From NCBI GenBank assembly GCA_021787435.1, contig JAJYLY010000001.1, positions 186,001 through 250,000 on the forward strand: 64,000 nucleotides of DNA, written 5' to 3'. The stretch comes from Pseudomonadota bacterium. GTDB lineage: Bacteria; Pseudomonadota; Gammaproteobacteria; Burkholderiales; Gallionellaceae. The notes beneath the pieces were generated by a model that was not told the DNA's origin, searched no databases, and saw only the letters and a program-made list of their open reading frames with translations. The position numbers were made by a program, and so were the translations under genes. Below, piece after piece: positions 9,918 to 18,425 of the stretch. How positions within the stretch are numbered: position 1 is the first letter of the stretch; the number at the start of each line of letters is the position of its first letter.

Positions 9918-10886
9918 TCAGATCTGTCCGTAGTTCAGGAAGGTGATCATGTTGCGCCCCTGATTCTTGGAAAAATAAAGTGCGTTGTCCGCAGACTTAA
10001 CCAGCATTTCGGGCGACAATTCCGTCGCAGGCAGGACGCTAGAGACACCGCAGCTCACCGTCACATGCCCGTAAGGGGAATCCATGTGCGGCAGTTTCAG
10101 TTCTGTCACCTGCTGGAGGATGCGCTCGGCCACACGGTTCGCACCGCTTTCAGCCGTCTCACTCAATATCATCACAAACTCTTCGCCGCCATAACGCGCA
10201 ACCAGATCTCCCGGGCGGGGCGCTGCGCGCGAAACCTCCAGGGCGATCGCGACCAGACAGTCATCACCCTCCTGATGTCCATACCTGTCGTTGTATTTCT
10301 TAAAGAAATCCACATCCAGCATCACGACGGACAACGGCATGTTGAGCCTGAGACAGCGCCGCCATTCACGTGCCAGCGACACGTCAAACATGCGGCGATT
10401 GGCGATGCCGGTCAACGCATCCGTCATCGACAGCCGCTGCAATTCCTGGTTCGCGTCATGCAACTGGCCCGCCAGTTTGACCAGCGCGCGTTGCATCTGG
10501 ACCAAACGGTACATAGCACGCACCTTGGCCTGAACCACCACGCTGCCAACCGGCTTCATGATGTAATCATCCCCGCCAACCTCGATGCCGCGCGCTAGAT
10601 CCTCGTCCTTGGACATCACGCTCAGAAAGATGATCGCAGTCCATTCATCCTTGCCTTGCAACCTGCGAATTTCCTTTGCGACTTCATAGCCATCGGTATC
10701 CGGCAATATGATGTCGAGCAGAACAATGTCAGGACGTTCGCGATTGTAAATGTCGATCGCATCGTGGCCGTTTTCGGCCAACAACGGTTCAACACCCATT
10801 TTTTCGATATAACCGGAAATCGCCTTGAGCGCCACCTTGCTGTCTTCGACAACAAGTACTTTCAAATTGCTTAATCTCATCGCCAT
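9918..10886 (-). CDS. response regulator with GGDEF domain (PleD-like diguanylate cyclase)
   Basis: A 322-residue protein: receiver domain (about 8-125) with phospho-acceptor D58 in DIVLLDIILPD and K111 (MKPVG), a short coiled linker (about 128-153), then a GGDEF domain. The active-site motif is GGEEF at 233-237. An inhibitory RxxD site (RPGD, 224-227) lies five residues before it, so product feedback by c-di-GMP is expected. No partner histidine kinase lies nearby. A second in-frame ATG two codons downstream could be the start. It runs convergently with the iron operon, 9 bp away. Confidence 0.94.
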   Translation of the reverse strand: MAMRLSNLKVLVVEDSKVALKAISGYIEKMGVEPLLAENGHDAIDIYNRERPDIVLLDIILPDTDGYEVAKEIRRLQGKDEWTAIIFLSVMSKDEDLARGIEVGGDDYIMKPVGSVVVQAKVRAMYRLVQMQRALVKLAGQLHDANQELQRLSMTDALTGIANRRMFDVSLAREWRRCLRLNMPLSVVMLDVDFFKKYNDRYGHQEGDDCLVAIALEVSRAAPRPGDLVARYGGEEFVMILSETAESGANRVAERILQQVTELKLPHMDSPYGHVTVSCGVSSVLPATELSPEMLVKSADNALYFSKNQGRNMITFLNYGQI

Positions 10887-10963
10887 CGCGCCTGTTTCCG
10901 TTGATTATCAACCCGTCAACCTTCCCGCGCCAAAACTGAAATTTCAAACAGAGCCTTAAATAT

Positions 10964-12160
10964 TTAACCGCGGTGCATTGAAACTGCCTGTGCGCTCGCG
11001 CTTTCTATCCATTTTTTTACCCGGTTCGCATCGCCGATGCGGCTGCTCTTGCCAACCGAATCCAGCAACACGATGATGACCGGACGCTGGCGGATTTGTG
11101 CCTGCATGACAAGGCATCGTCCCGCCTCATTGATGAATCCGGTCTTGCTCAAACCGATTTCCCATGAGGTGCTCTTCACCAATGGATTGGTATTGTTAAA
11201 GCGCAGCTCGTGTCCGCGCCGCCCCTCAACCAGACGCGAAGCGGTGGTGGTAAATTGGTGTATCAGTTTGTAATTGCGAGCTGCGGCAACCATCTTGACC
11301 AGGTCGCGCGCTGTCGACACGTTCTGGCTGTTCAAACCTGTCGGATCACGAAATGTGGTGTTCATCATACCCAACTGGCGCGCCTTCGCGTTCATTGCAG
11401 CCACGGCAGCTGCTGTTCCGCCTGGATAGTTGCGCGCCAGTGCAGAGGCAGCTCGGTTTTCGGATGACATCAGCGCCAGGTTGAGCATCTCTCTGCGGGT
11501 AAAAGTCGTTCCCACACCTAGGCGCGAATGCGTGCCCTTCAGCATGTCCTGATCCGCATCGGACACACTGATCTCTTCATCCAGATCGGGCTTGGAATCC
11601 AGCACCACCATCGCCGTCATAAGTTTGGTGATCGACGCGATAGGCGTGATTGCATCAGGATTTTTCGTGTACAAGGGGCGCTGCGTCTGTTCGTCATAAA
11701 CCAGCGCAAAGGATGAAAGTAATTTAGGACTGGAATGAGGCTGGAACAGACTCACTCTGGTATCGTACTTTATCGCAAGGCTGGGATCAGGAGCCGCGAT
11801 CAGCTTGTCATGACTTTCCACGACAGTCTGTTCGATTGCAGCATTCGCCGAAATAGCCTTGACAGACTGCTCCGTGACAGGCGTCGCATCCAGAATCGCA
11901 GCCACCTTGACGGATTCAGCTGCAGGTTCGCTCCCCTGCTGCGCATGCGAATCGTGGTGAGAAGCAGCTTTGTAATGATGGACAGCCTTATGATGGCGAG
12001 TGATCTTGTGATGATGGACCGCCTTGTGATGGGACTTTCGGTGGTGTTTGACATGATGTCTGACGGCCTGATTTTCGCCAATCGTATTACCGTCATTTTC
12101 GCCCGCTTGCGCAATCAGCGCATTGCCAGCCAGCACGCAGATCAGCAATATCTTTTTCAT
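10964..12160 (-). CDS. pbpG: PBP7-like D-alanyl-D-alanine endopeptidase with His-rich segment
   Basis: A 398-residue periplasmic serine peptidase (S11) that trims peptidoglycan peptides. Seen: signal peptide MKKILLICVLAGNALIAQA, catalytic SITKL (SxxK), the SEN of SSENRAAS, and KTGF. Between the signal and the catalytic domain (about residues 35-72) is a stretch with roughly twenty histidines mixed with Lys/Arg, not usual for PbpG. The start at 12160 is chosen because it begins the signal peptide; the frame stays open upstream to 12229. A TATAAT match on this strand at 12331-12326 may be the -10 box. Confidence 0.88.
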   Translation of the reverse strand: MKKILLICVLAGNALIAQAGENDGNTIGENQAVRHHVKHHRKSHHKAVHHHKITRHHKAVHHYKAASHHDSHAQQGSEPAAESVKVAAILDATPVTEQSVKAISANAAIEQTVVESHDKLIAAPDPSLAIKYDTRVSLFQPHSSPKLLSSFALVYDEQTQRPLYTKNPDAITPIASITKLMTAMVVLDSKPDLDEEISVSDADQDMLKGTHSRLGVGTTFTRREMLNLALMSSENRAASALARNYPGGTAAAVAAMNAKARQLGMMNTTFRDPTGLNSQNVSTARDLVKMVAAARNYKLIHQFTTTASRLVEGRRGHELRFNNTNPLVKSTSWEIGLSKTGFINEAGRCLVMQAQIRQRPVIIVLLDSVGKSSRIGDANRVKKWIESASAQAVSMHRG

Positions 12161-12366
12161 TTTATGCTCACTCAAAAACCCGACAGGTAAAAGAATACCC
12201 CAAAAAAAATATAAATCAATATAAATCAAAAGGCAGGCCGCTCATGCTCCATATGTTTCTGAAGATCTTTCGTGCCTGCTTTGCAACAACAAGCCGCCGA
12301 ACTTGCCGCCCCCCAACAGGCTGCAATTATAGCCTCGTATCCGTCTGACGACGAGAACAATTCCAA

Positions 12367-13533
12367 TCAATCCGCATTTTTGCCATAACCCAGCACGCCG
12401 ATAATCATGCGCACTGCGGCATAGCTCAATCTGGCGACAACATGCCCGCCACGCCCCCCCTTGTTCCAGCGAGCAGGCTCAATGCGCAACGCATCATGCG
12501 AGATAGCGTCAAACAACCGGCCGCGCAGCTCGGCGGCAAACCCTGCATCGGACACCACGAGATTCGCCTCACGCGCCAGCAGCAGACTGAACGGATCGAT
12601 ATTGGACGAACCCACTGTGACCCATGAACCATCTATCACTGCAACCTTGGCATGCAAATAGCTTGGCTGATATTCGTATATCTCTATGCCTGCCTCGAGA
12701 AGCTGGTCATACAGCGCATGCGTCGCATAGTGCAACAAGCGATATTCCACCTTGCCCTGCAAAAGTAAAATAACGCGCACCCCGCGTTCGGCCGCTTGGG
12801 TCAAGGTTCTGCGAAAGCCAAGGCCTGGCAGAAAATATGCATTGGCAATCACTACTTCGCGCTTCGCAGTGCTGATCGCCTTCAGATAGGCGCGCTCGAT
12901 ATCGCGCCGATGGCGCAGATTATCGCGCAGAAAAAGGCTGATATTAGGCAACGCAGTGCCACGCCCGTTGCCGAGGATGAACCTCTCGATGCGCCTTACC
13001 CTTGCATTGGCCCAGGACACAGCACTCCAGAGGCGGCGCATCACGATATGTACATCTCCAGCCACGCTGCCTTGTATGCGCACCGCAAAATCAAAGCGTG
13101 GCACGACAGACCCCCCGTTGCGATTGACATCGTCGATGATGTTGATACCGCCGACATATGCCACCTCACCGTCCAGCACAACCAGCTTGCGATGCAGGCG
13201 ACGCAGGCGATGGCGGCGCATCTTGAATCGATACAGTTCGCGCCTGAACCACTGCACATGCACGCCAGCTGCTTCCAATTCAGAAAACCAGTGCGCAGGA
13301 AAATCCACTGATCCGAATCCATCCATTAGCACACGCACCGAAACACCGCGCCTGGCTGCGCGCTCCAGCGCGGAACAAACAAGGCGACCTATTTCATCGG
13401 CGGCGAAGATATAGGTTTCAAGATATACAAAACTCCGGCACGCATCAATGTCTGCCAAAAGCTGTGGAAAATACGCAGTTCCATTTTGCAATAGTGCAAG
13501 CTGATTCCCGTCTACCTGCTGCATGTCAATCAT
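12367..13533 (-). CDS. clsB: cardiolipin synthase B-type phospholipase D family protein
   Basis: A 388-residue protein with two HKD motifs of the PLD superfamily: HRKLVVLDGEVAYVGG in the first half and HAKVAVIDGSWVTVGS in the second. There is no N-terminal pair of membrane helices as in ClsA, which favours ClsB (YbhO). ClsB makes cardiolipin or phosphatidylglycerol by transphosphatidylation. Its start overlaps the end of the endonuclease/exonuclease/phosphatase gene by 8 bp, matching the known ybhP-clsB pairing. Confidence 0.9.
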   Translation of the reverse strand: MIDMQQVDGNQLALLQNGTAYFPQLLADIDACRSFVYLETYIFAADEIGRLVCSALERAARRGVSVRVLMDGFGSVDFPAHWFSELEAAGVHVQWFRRELYRFKMRRHRLRRLHRKLVVLDGEVAYVGGINIIDDVNRNGGSVVPRFDFAVRIQGSVAGDVHIVMRRLWSAVSWANARVRRIERFILGNGRGTALPNISLFLRDNLRHRRDIERAYLKAISTAKREVVIANAYFLPGLGFRRTLTQAAERGVRVILLLQGKVEYRLLHYATHALYDQLLEAGIEIYEYQPSYLHAKVAVIDGSWVTVGSSNIDPFSLLLAREANLVVSDAGFAAELRGRLFDAISHDALRIEPARWNKGGRGGHVVARLSYAAVRMIIGVLGYGKNAD

Positions 13534-14269
13534 TCAACTTGAGGCTGGCCGACAACGCAGCATGATCCGACAATCGCTGCCATGCACCGCCCACATGTGC
13601 TTCGCTCTTCTTCACTTCGAAGCCGCGCACGTATATGCGATCTAGGCGAAACATCGGCATTCTTGCCGGAAAACTGCGCGCAAGCTTTCCGCCGTGCAGG
13701 CTGAACACATCGTACATGTTAAGTTCCTTTGCGATGACCACGCTCATCTGGTTGCGCCAGTCATTAAAATCTCCCGCGATGATGACAGGGGAATCGGCCG
13801 GTATCTCATTCTTGACATACTCGATCAGGGCGGAAGTCTGAGTGCGCCTCCCCCTTGCAAACAGGCCGAAATGCGCGCACAGACAATGCACGCGGCGAGC
13901 TGTTGGAAGTTCGATTTCACAGTGCAAAAGGCCGCGACTCTCGAAGCGATGCGCAGAGATGTCGGTATTGATTATGCGCAGAATCGGATAACTGCTGAGA
14001 ATCGCATTGCCATGATGGCCTGCGGCATAGACTGCATTCATGCCATAGGCAAAATGCGGCCATCGTCTGTCCGCGATGAATTCATGCTGCGCGCCTACCG
14101 GATAGTTTGCGAAGTTATGGGGATGGAAGGTGTGCGCACCCTGCACTTCCTGCAGAAACACGATGTCTGCATTAAGCTCGCGCAACCTGTCTCTCAGCTC
14201 GTGCAAAACCACACGCTGATTGAAATATGAAAGTCCCTTATGGATATTGTAGGTGGCGACGTTGAGCAT
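13526..14269 (-). CDS. ybhP: endonuclease/exonuclease/phosphatase family protein (YbhP-like)
   Basis: A 247-residue EEP-fold hydrolase. Seen: N-terminal ATYNIHKGLS, metal-binding Glu in VFLQEVQG, IIAGDFNDW in the second half, and the terminal catalytic SDHAAL. The family includes phosphodiesterases and sphingomyelinase-like enzymes. Coupling to clsB suggests a lipid or phosphodiester substrate, but the substrate is unproven. The start at 14269 is the first in-frame ATG matching the family N-terminus. Confidence 0.88.
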   Translation of the reverse strand: MLNVATYNIHKGLSYFNQRVVLHELRDRLRELNADIVFLQEVQGAHTFHPHNFANYPVGAQHEFIADRRWPHFAYGMNAVYAAGHHGNAILSSYPILRIINTDISAHRFESRGLLHCEIELPTARRVHCLCAHFGLFARGRRTQTSALIEYVKNEIPADSPVIIAGDFNDWRNQMSVVIAKELNMYDVFSLHGGKLARSFPARMPMFRLDRIYVRGFEVKKSEAHVGGAWQRLSDHAALSASLKLND

Positions 14270-14322
14270 GGCGCCTATTCTACAATGGCTGGCTGAGCAC
14301 TTCTACGCGTGTGCGCTTTGCG

Positions 14323-15270
14323 TCATGCGACCCGGTTGGCCGGCGCGCCGGTCACGAATGCCTCGATATTGTCGATCAGCTGATCGGCCAGAGTCTGCAT
14401 CGCCGACCTGCCGGACCATGCGATATGCGGCGTCAATATGAAATTCGGCATATCGATATCCAGCAAAGGACAGTCTTCGGTTGGGGGCTCCTTACCCAGC
14501 ACATCGAATCCTGCCCCGGCAATGCGTCCCGATACCAGCGCCTCATGCAGCGCCTTCTCGTCCACAAGCCCGCCTCTTGCGGTATTGATCAATATCGCGC
14601 CGGGTTTCATGCGCAGGAATTCTTTAGCGCTTAACAGATGACGGGTCACTTCGTTGAGTGGCAGATGCAGACTGATCGCATCGCTCATTTCAAGCACCTT
14701 CTCGAATGCGGTATAGCCCGGCCGCACATCGGCAGCCCCTTTGTGTTCGGCAAGGAGCACCTGCATACCAAAAGCGCGCGCGATCTCTGCAACCGCATGG
14801 CCGATTGCGCCATAACCCACTATCCCCAGCGTGCTGCCGTGCAAATCCAAAACGGGATGGGTGAACAGACAGAACTGTTTTGCCTTCTGCCATTCGCCGT
14901 TTCTAACGTCAGCATGAAATGCCAGCAGGTTGCGGCGCAGCGCGAGCAATAGCATAAACACATGTTCAGGAACGGTGTGCACCGAATAATTGCGTATGTT
15001 GGACACCACGATGCCGCGCTCCCTGCAGCACGCGATGTCGACATTGTCCGTTCCTGTCGCAGCAACTGCAATCATCCTGAGTTTGGGCAACTGCACCAGA
15101 ACCTCGCGATGCAGCGCTACCTTGTTAGTAATCGCAATGGTCGCATCCTTCAGGCGCGATGCGACATCCTCAGCAACGGTTGCCGGATAGGATTCCCATT
15201 GATGCACGAACTTAGGCAAGCGAAGGTCCGCGACCAGCGTATCCGAATCGAGGAATACGATGTGTTCCAT
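14323..15270 (-). CDS. D-2-hydroxyacid dehydrogenase (hydroxypyruvate/glycerate dehydrogenase type)
   Basis: A 315-residue NAD(P)-dependent D-isomer 2-hydroxyacid dehydrogenase. Seen: the Rossmann loop LGIVGYGAIGHAV, the NTARGGLVDE segment carrying the catalytic Arg region, and the catalytic His in LTPHIAWSG. Closest in feel to HprA glycerate dehydrogenases, which reduce hydroxypyruvate to D-glycerate. The ATG at 15270 is used; a TTG at 15279 is possible. It follows the GarR-type gene with a 5 bp gap and ends a leftward series of catabolic genes. Confidence 0.88.
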   Translation of the reverse strand: MEHIVFLDSDTLVADLRLPKFVHQWESYPATVAEDVASRLKDATIAITNKVALHREVLVQLPKLRMIAVAATGTDNVDIACCRERGIVVSNIRNYSVHTVPEHVFMLLLALRRNLLAFHADVRNGEWQKAKQFCLFTHPVLDLHGSTLGIVGYGAIGHAVAEIARAFGMQVLLAEHKGAADVRPGYTAFEKVLEMSDAISLHLPLNEVTRHLLSAKEFLRMKPGAILINTARGGLVDEKALHEALVSGRIAGAGFDVLGKEPPTEDCPLLDIDMPNFILTPHIAWSGRSAMQTLADQLIDNIEAFVTGAPANRVA

Positions 15271-15275
15271 GGCAT

Positions 15276-16154
15276 TCAACTGCCCGACATGCGCTCTATC
15301 ACCTTGACGATCGCCGAAGAATCCAGATCTGCGTCATGAGTGCCCATCAGCGCATTGAGATGCTGTGTGACCAGCGCCGCTGCAGGCAGCGCTACGCCCA
15401 ATTGGTGCGCGGTTTCCATCACGATGCGCATGTCCTTCTGGTGCAGGCCGACCTTAAATCCCGGTTTGAAATCGTTGTCCAGCATGCGCTTTCCATGCAC
15501 TTCCATGATCCTGCTGCCGGCAAACCCCCCCATCAGTGCCTCGCGCACCTTTTCCGGATCAACGCCGTTACGGCGCGCGAAGGTCAGCGCTTCGGCCACC
15601 GCCTCTATGGTCACCGCCACCACGATCTGGTTGCAAGCCTTGGTCACCTGGCCCGCACCGTTTCCACCGACATGTACGATATTCTTTCCCATGCATTCGA
15701 AAAGCGGTTTCACGCGTTCAAAAACCTCTGCCTTGCCGCCCACCATGATGGAAAGCGTACCATTGATCGCGCCGGTCTCTCCGCCTGACACCGGCGCATC
15801 CAGCATCTCAATGCCGAGCGCTGCCAACCGCCCAGCAATCTTCTTGGTGGCAGTTGGCGAAATCGTGCTCATGTCGACGATCACCGTGCCATGTCTTGCC
15901 GCACTGGCCACACCCTGCTCCCCGAAAATCACGTTCTCCACATCGGGCGTATCGGACACGATGGTAAAGATCACATCGCTGCGTTTTGCGATCTCAAGAG
16001 GCGAAGCACAGGCTGTAGCCCCTGCATCGACCAGGGACTTTACCGCTTCCGCACGGCGTGCATAGACGCTCAAAGCATGCCCTGCTTTGATGAGATTATG
16101 CGCCATGGGAGCACCCATGATGCCAGGGCCGATGAAACCTATCTTAACGGACAT
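15276..16154 (-). CDS. beta-hydroxyacid dehydrogenase, tartronate semialdehyde reductase (GarR/GlxR) type
   Basis: A 292-residue 3-hydroxyisobutyrate-dehydrogenase-family enzyme. Seen: the NAD(P) loop KIGFIGPGIMGAPMAHNL, the substrate motif DAPVSGGETGA, catalytic Lys in GAGQVTKACNQ, and the cofactor-linked KDMRI segment. The GPGIMG loop and DAPVSGG are typical of 2-hydroxy-3-oxopropionate reductases, which convert tartronate semialdehyde to glycerate. A 3-hydroxypropionate or 3-hydroxyisobutyrate specificity feeding the adjacent MmsA is the main alternative. The start at 16154 has a GGAGGT ribosome site; a GTG at 16166 is less likely. Confidence 0.85.
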   Translation of the reverse strand: MSVKIGFIGPGIMGAPMAHNLIKAGHALSVYARRAEAVKSLVDAGATACASPLEIAKRSDVIFTIVSDTPDVENVIFGEQGVASAARHGTVIVDMSTISPTATKKIAGRLAALGIEMLDAPVSGGETGAINGTLSIMVGGKAEVFERVKPLFECMGKNIVHVGGNGAGQVTKACNQIVVAVTIEAVAEALTFARRNGVDPEKVREALMGGFAGSRIMEVHGKRMLDNDFKPGFKVGLHQKDMRIVMETAHQLGVALPAAALVTQHLNALMGTHDADLDSSAIVKVIERMSGS

Positions 16155-16165
16155 GTGGACCTCCA

Positions 16166-17662
16166 CTAACCCAGCGTCGGCATCACCAGCGTGGATGTTT
16201 TTTTGTCGGACAGTTCGGGCCAGCGCGTGGTCACTGCCTTAGTGCGCGTATAGAAATAAACGCCTTCCATGCCATGCATGTGCAGATCGCCGAACAGTGA
16301 CGACTTCCAACCGCCAAACGAGAAGAACGCCATCGGCACGGGGATGGGCACATTGATGCCGACCATGCCGACCTCGATCTCATTCTGGAAGCGTCTTGCT
16401 GCAGCGCCTGAACTGGTGAAGATCGCCGTGCCATTGGCGTAAGGGTTGCTGTTGATCAGGTTGATTGCATCGCTTAAGGATGCTGCGCGCAGCACGATCA
16501 GCACCGGCCCGAATATCTCCTCGCGGTAGATCGTCATCTCCGTGCTGACATGATCGAACAGTGTCGGACCTACGAAGTAACCGTTTTCAAATCCAGGCAC
16601 CTTGATGCCGCGCCCGTCTGTCACGAGCTTGGCACCTTGAGCCACGCCGCTGTCAATGTAGCCCACGATCCTGTCTTTATGCTGCTTCGAAATCACAGGC
16701 CCCATGTCAGTCCCTTTTTTATCGCCGGGGCCTGTCACCAGCTTTTCTGCCTTATCCTTGAGTTTCGCCACCAACTCGTCTGCAATGTCGCCCACCGCAA
16801 CTACAGTCGAGATCGCCATGCAGCGTTCGCCTGCAGAGCCGTATGCAGCGCCCATGATCGCATCGGCAGTGAAATCAAGCGAGGCATCGGGCAGCACCAC
16901 CGCATGATTCTTCGCGCCGCCTAACGCCTGCACGCGCTTGCCGTGATGCGCTGCGGTCTCATAGATGTATTTCGCGACCGGCGTCGAACCGACGAAGGAA
17001 ATTGCGCGCACCTCGGGATGGATGAGCAATGCATCCACTGCTTCCTTGTCGCCCGGAACAACGTTGAACACACCGTCCGGCAGGCCCGCTTCCTTGAACA
17101 GTTCAGCCATGCGCAGGCTGCATGAAGGCACTTTCTCCGAAGGTTTCAGCACGAAGGTATTGCCGCAGGCGATCGCGATTGGAAACATCCACATCGGCAC
17201 CATCGCGGGAAAATTGAACGGTGTGATGCCCGCGCACACGCCAACAGGCTGCAAAATGGAATGGCAATCCACGCCGCGTCCCACATTTTCAGCATGTTCG
17301 CCCTTTAATAGATGCGGCGCGCCCACCGCAAACTCGACCACCTCGATGCCGCGCTGCACTGACCCTGCCGCATCCTCCAGCGTCTTGCCATGTTCCTCGG
17401 AGGCAAGTCTGGCAAGTTCAGCGCGATGCACTTCCAAGAGCTCGCGAAATCTGTTCAGGATGCGGGTGCGGCGCAGCGCGGTGGTATCGCGCCAGCCAGG
17501 AAAAGCCGCGCGGGCGGCGGCAACCGCAGCATTCACGTCTTCAGAAGTTGCAAGCGGTACATGGCGTATCACGCAGCCTGTAGCCGGATTGATCACCTCG
17601 GCAGTGCGGCTACCTAGGCTTGCAGTATGTTTTCCATTGATCCACAAAGACAGCGTATTCAT
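16166..17662 (-). CDS. mmsA: CoA-acylating (methyl)malonate-semialdehyde dehydrogenase
   Basis: A 498-residue aldehyde dehydrogenase superfamily member. The start MNTLSLWINGKH, the catalytic Cys in GSAGERCMAIS, the segment FNFPAMVPMWMFPIA and the C-terminal SSLFGDLHMHG are MmsA hallmarks. It converts malonate or methylmalonate semialdehyde, CoA and NAD to acetyl- or propionyl-CoA plus CO2. It sits between the Liv transporter and the GarR-type dehydrogenase, which could supply the semialdehyde. The start at 17662 gives the usual family length; the frame stays open upstream to 17707. Confidence 0.92.
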   Translation of the reverse strand: MNTLSLWINGKHTASLGSRTAEVINPATGCVIRHVPLATSEDVNAAVAAARAAFPGWRDTTALRRTRILNRFRELLEVHRAELARLASEEHGKTLEDAAGSVQRGIEVVEFAVGAPHLLKGEHAENVGRGVDCHSILQPVGVCAGITPFNFPAMVPMWMFPIAIACGNTFVLKPSEKVPSCSLRMAELFKEAGLPDGVFNVVPGDKEAVDALLIHPEVRAISFVGSTPVAKYIYETAAHHGKRVQALGGAKNHAVVLPDASLDFTADAIMGAAYGSAGERCMAISTVVAVGDIADELVAKLKDKAEKLVTGPGDKKGTDMGPVISKQHKDRIVGYIDSGVAQGAKLVTDGRGIKVPGFENGYFVGPTLFDHVSTEMTIYREEIFGPVLIVLRAASLSDAINLINSNPYANGTAIFTSSGAAARRFQNEIEVGMVGINVPIPVPMAFFSFGGWKSSLFGDLHMHGMEGVYFYTRTKAVTTRWPELSDKKTSTLVMPTLG

Positions 17663-17693
17663 TTCATCCCCTGTTCCAAAACTGCAATGCCGG

Positions 17694-18416
17694 CTAATGC
17701 GCCGCACCCAGATAAGCCGCCTTCACGGCGGGGTCGTTCTTAAGCTCCATGGCAGGACCGTGCACCGAGATACGGCCGTTTTCCAGCACATAAGCGTAAT
17801 CGGAAACCTCCAGCGCGGCAGCGGCAAACTGCTCGACTAACAGCATGGTGATGCCGCGCGATTTCAATTCGCTGATGATGCGAAACACCTCCTTGACCAG
17901 CAAAGGTGCAAGACCCATCGAAGGCTCGTCCAGCAGCAGCACGTCGGGATTCAACATCAGCGCGCGTCCCATCGCCAGCATCTGCTGTTCACCGCCTGAT
18001 AGTGTGCCTGCCAGCTGATGCTCGCGCTCCTTGAGACGCGGAAAAAGATCGAACACTCGCGCGAGATCCCCTGGCACATCTCCCTTTTCCCGTCCGAAGG
18101 TAAGCCTCGGGAAAGCGCCCAAAAGCAGGTTGTCGGTCACTGACAGCGTGGAAAACACGCGCCGCCCCTCCGGAGAATGTGCAAGCCCCTCACGCGCTAT
18201 CTTGTTGGAGGGAAGGCCAGCAATGGCTTTCCCGTTCAGCGTGATGCTACCGCTGGCGGGTTTCAACATGCCCGAGATTGCGCGCATCGTGGTGGTCTTG
18301 CCAGCCCCGTTGGAACCAATCAAAGAGACGACCTGCCCCTTGGGCACCGTAAACGAAATATCGTGCAGCACTTCGACTTTGCCGTAACCGGCATGTAGAT
18401 TCTGTATCTGTAACAT
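17694..18416 (-). CDS. livF: branched-chain-type amino acid ABC transporter ATPase, LivF
   Basis: A 240-residue ABC ATPase of the HAAT family. Walker A GSNGAGKTT, signature LSGGEQQMLAMGRALM and Walker B LLLDEPSMGLAP are all present, with the LivF-type ending (KAAYLGA). Two ATG codons occur in tandem; the second (18416) has better spacing from the AAGGAG site, which itself overlaps the LivM-LivG stop. Its place in a cluster of hydroxyacid enzymes suggests that the transporter may carry an organic or sugar acid rather than branched-chain amino acids; that is inference. Confidence 0.93.
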   Translation of the reverse strand: MLQIQNLHAGYGKVEVLHDISFTVPKGQVVSLIGSNGAGKTTTMRAISGMLKPASGSITLNGKAIAGLPSNKIAREGLAHSPEGRRVFSTLSVTDNLLLGAFPRLTFGREKGDVPGDLARVFDLFPRLKEREHQLAGTLSGGEQQMLAMGRALMLNPDVLLLDEPSMGLAPLLVKEVFRIISELKSRGITMLLVEQFAAAALEVSDYAYVLENGRISVHGPAMELKNDPAVKAAYLGAAH

Positions 18417-18425
18417 CATGACTCC

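Noticed and set aside
9909..9924. ATCTGA-TGCT-TCAGAT hairpin between the iron operon and the GGDEF gene as terminator
   Set aside because: Only six pairs, no T-tract on either strand, and it overlaps a stop codon; too weak to call.
16965..17840. 291-codon frame opposite mmsA/livF
   Set aside because: Ser/Thr/Arg-rich shadow frame; both opposite genes carry all their motifs.
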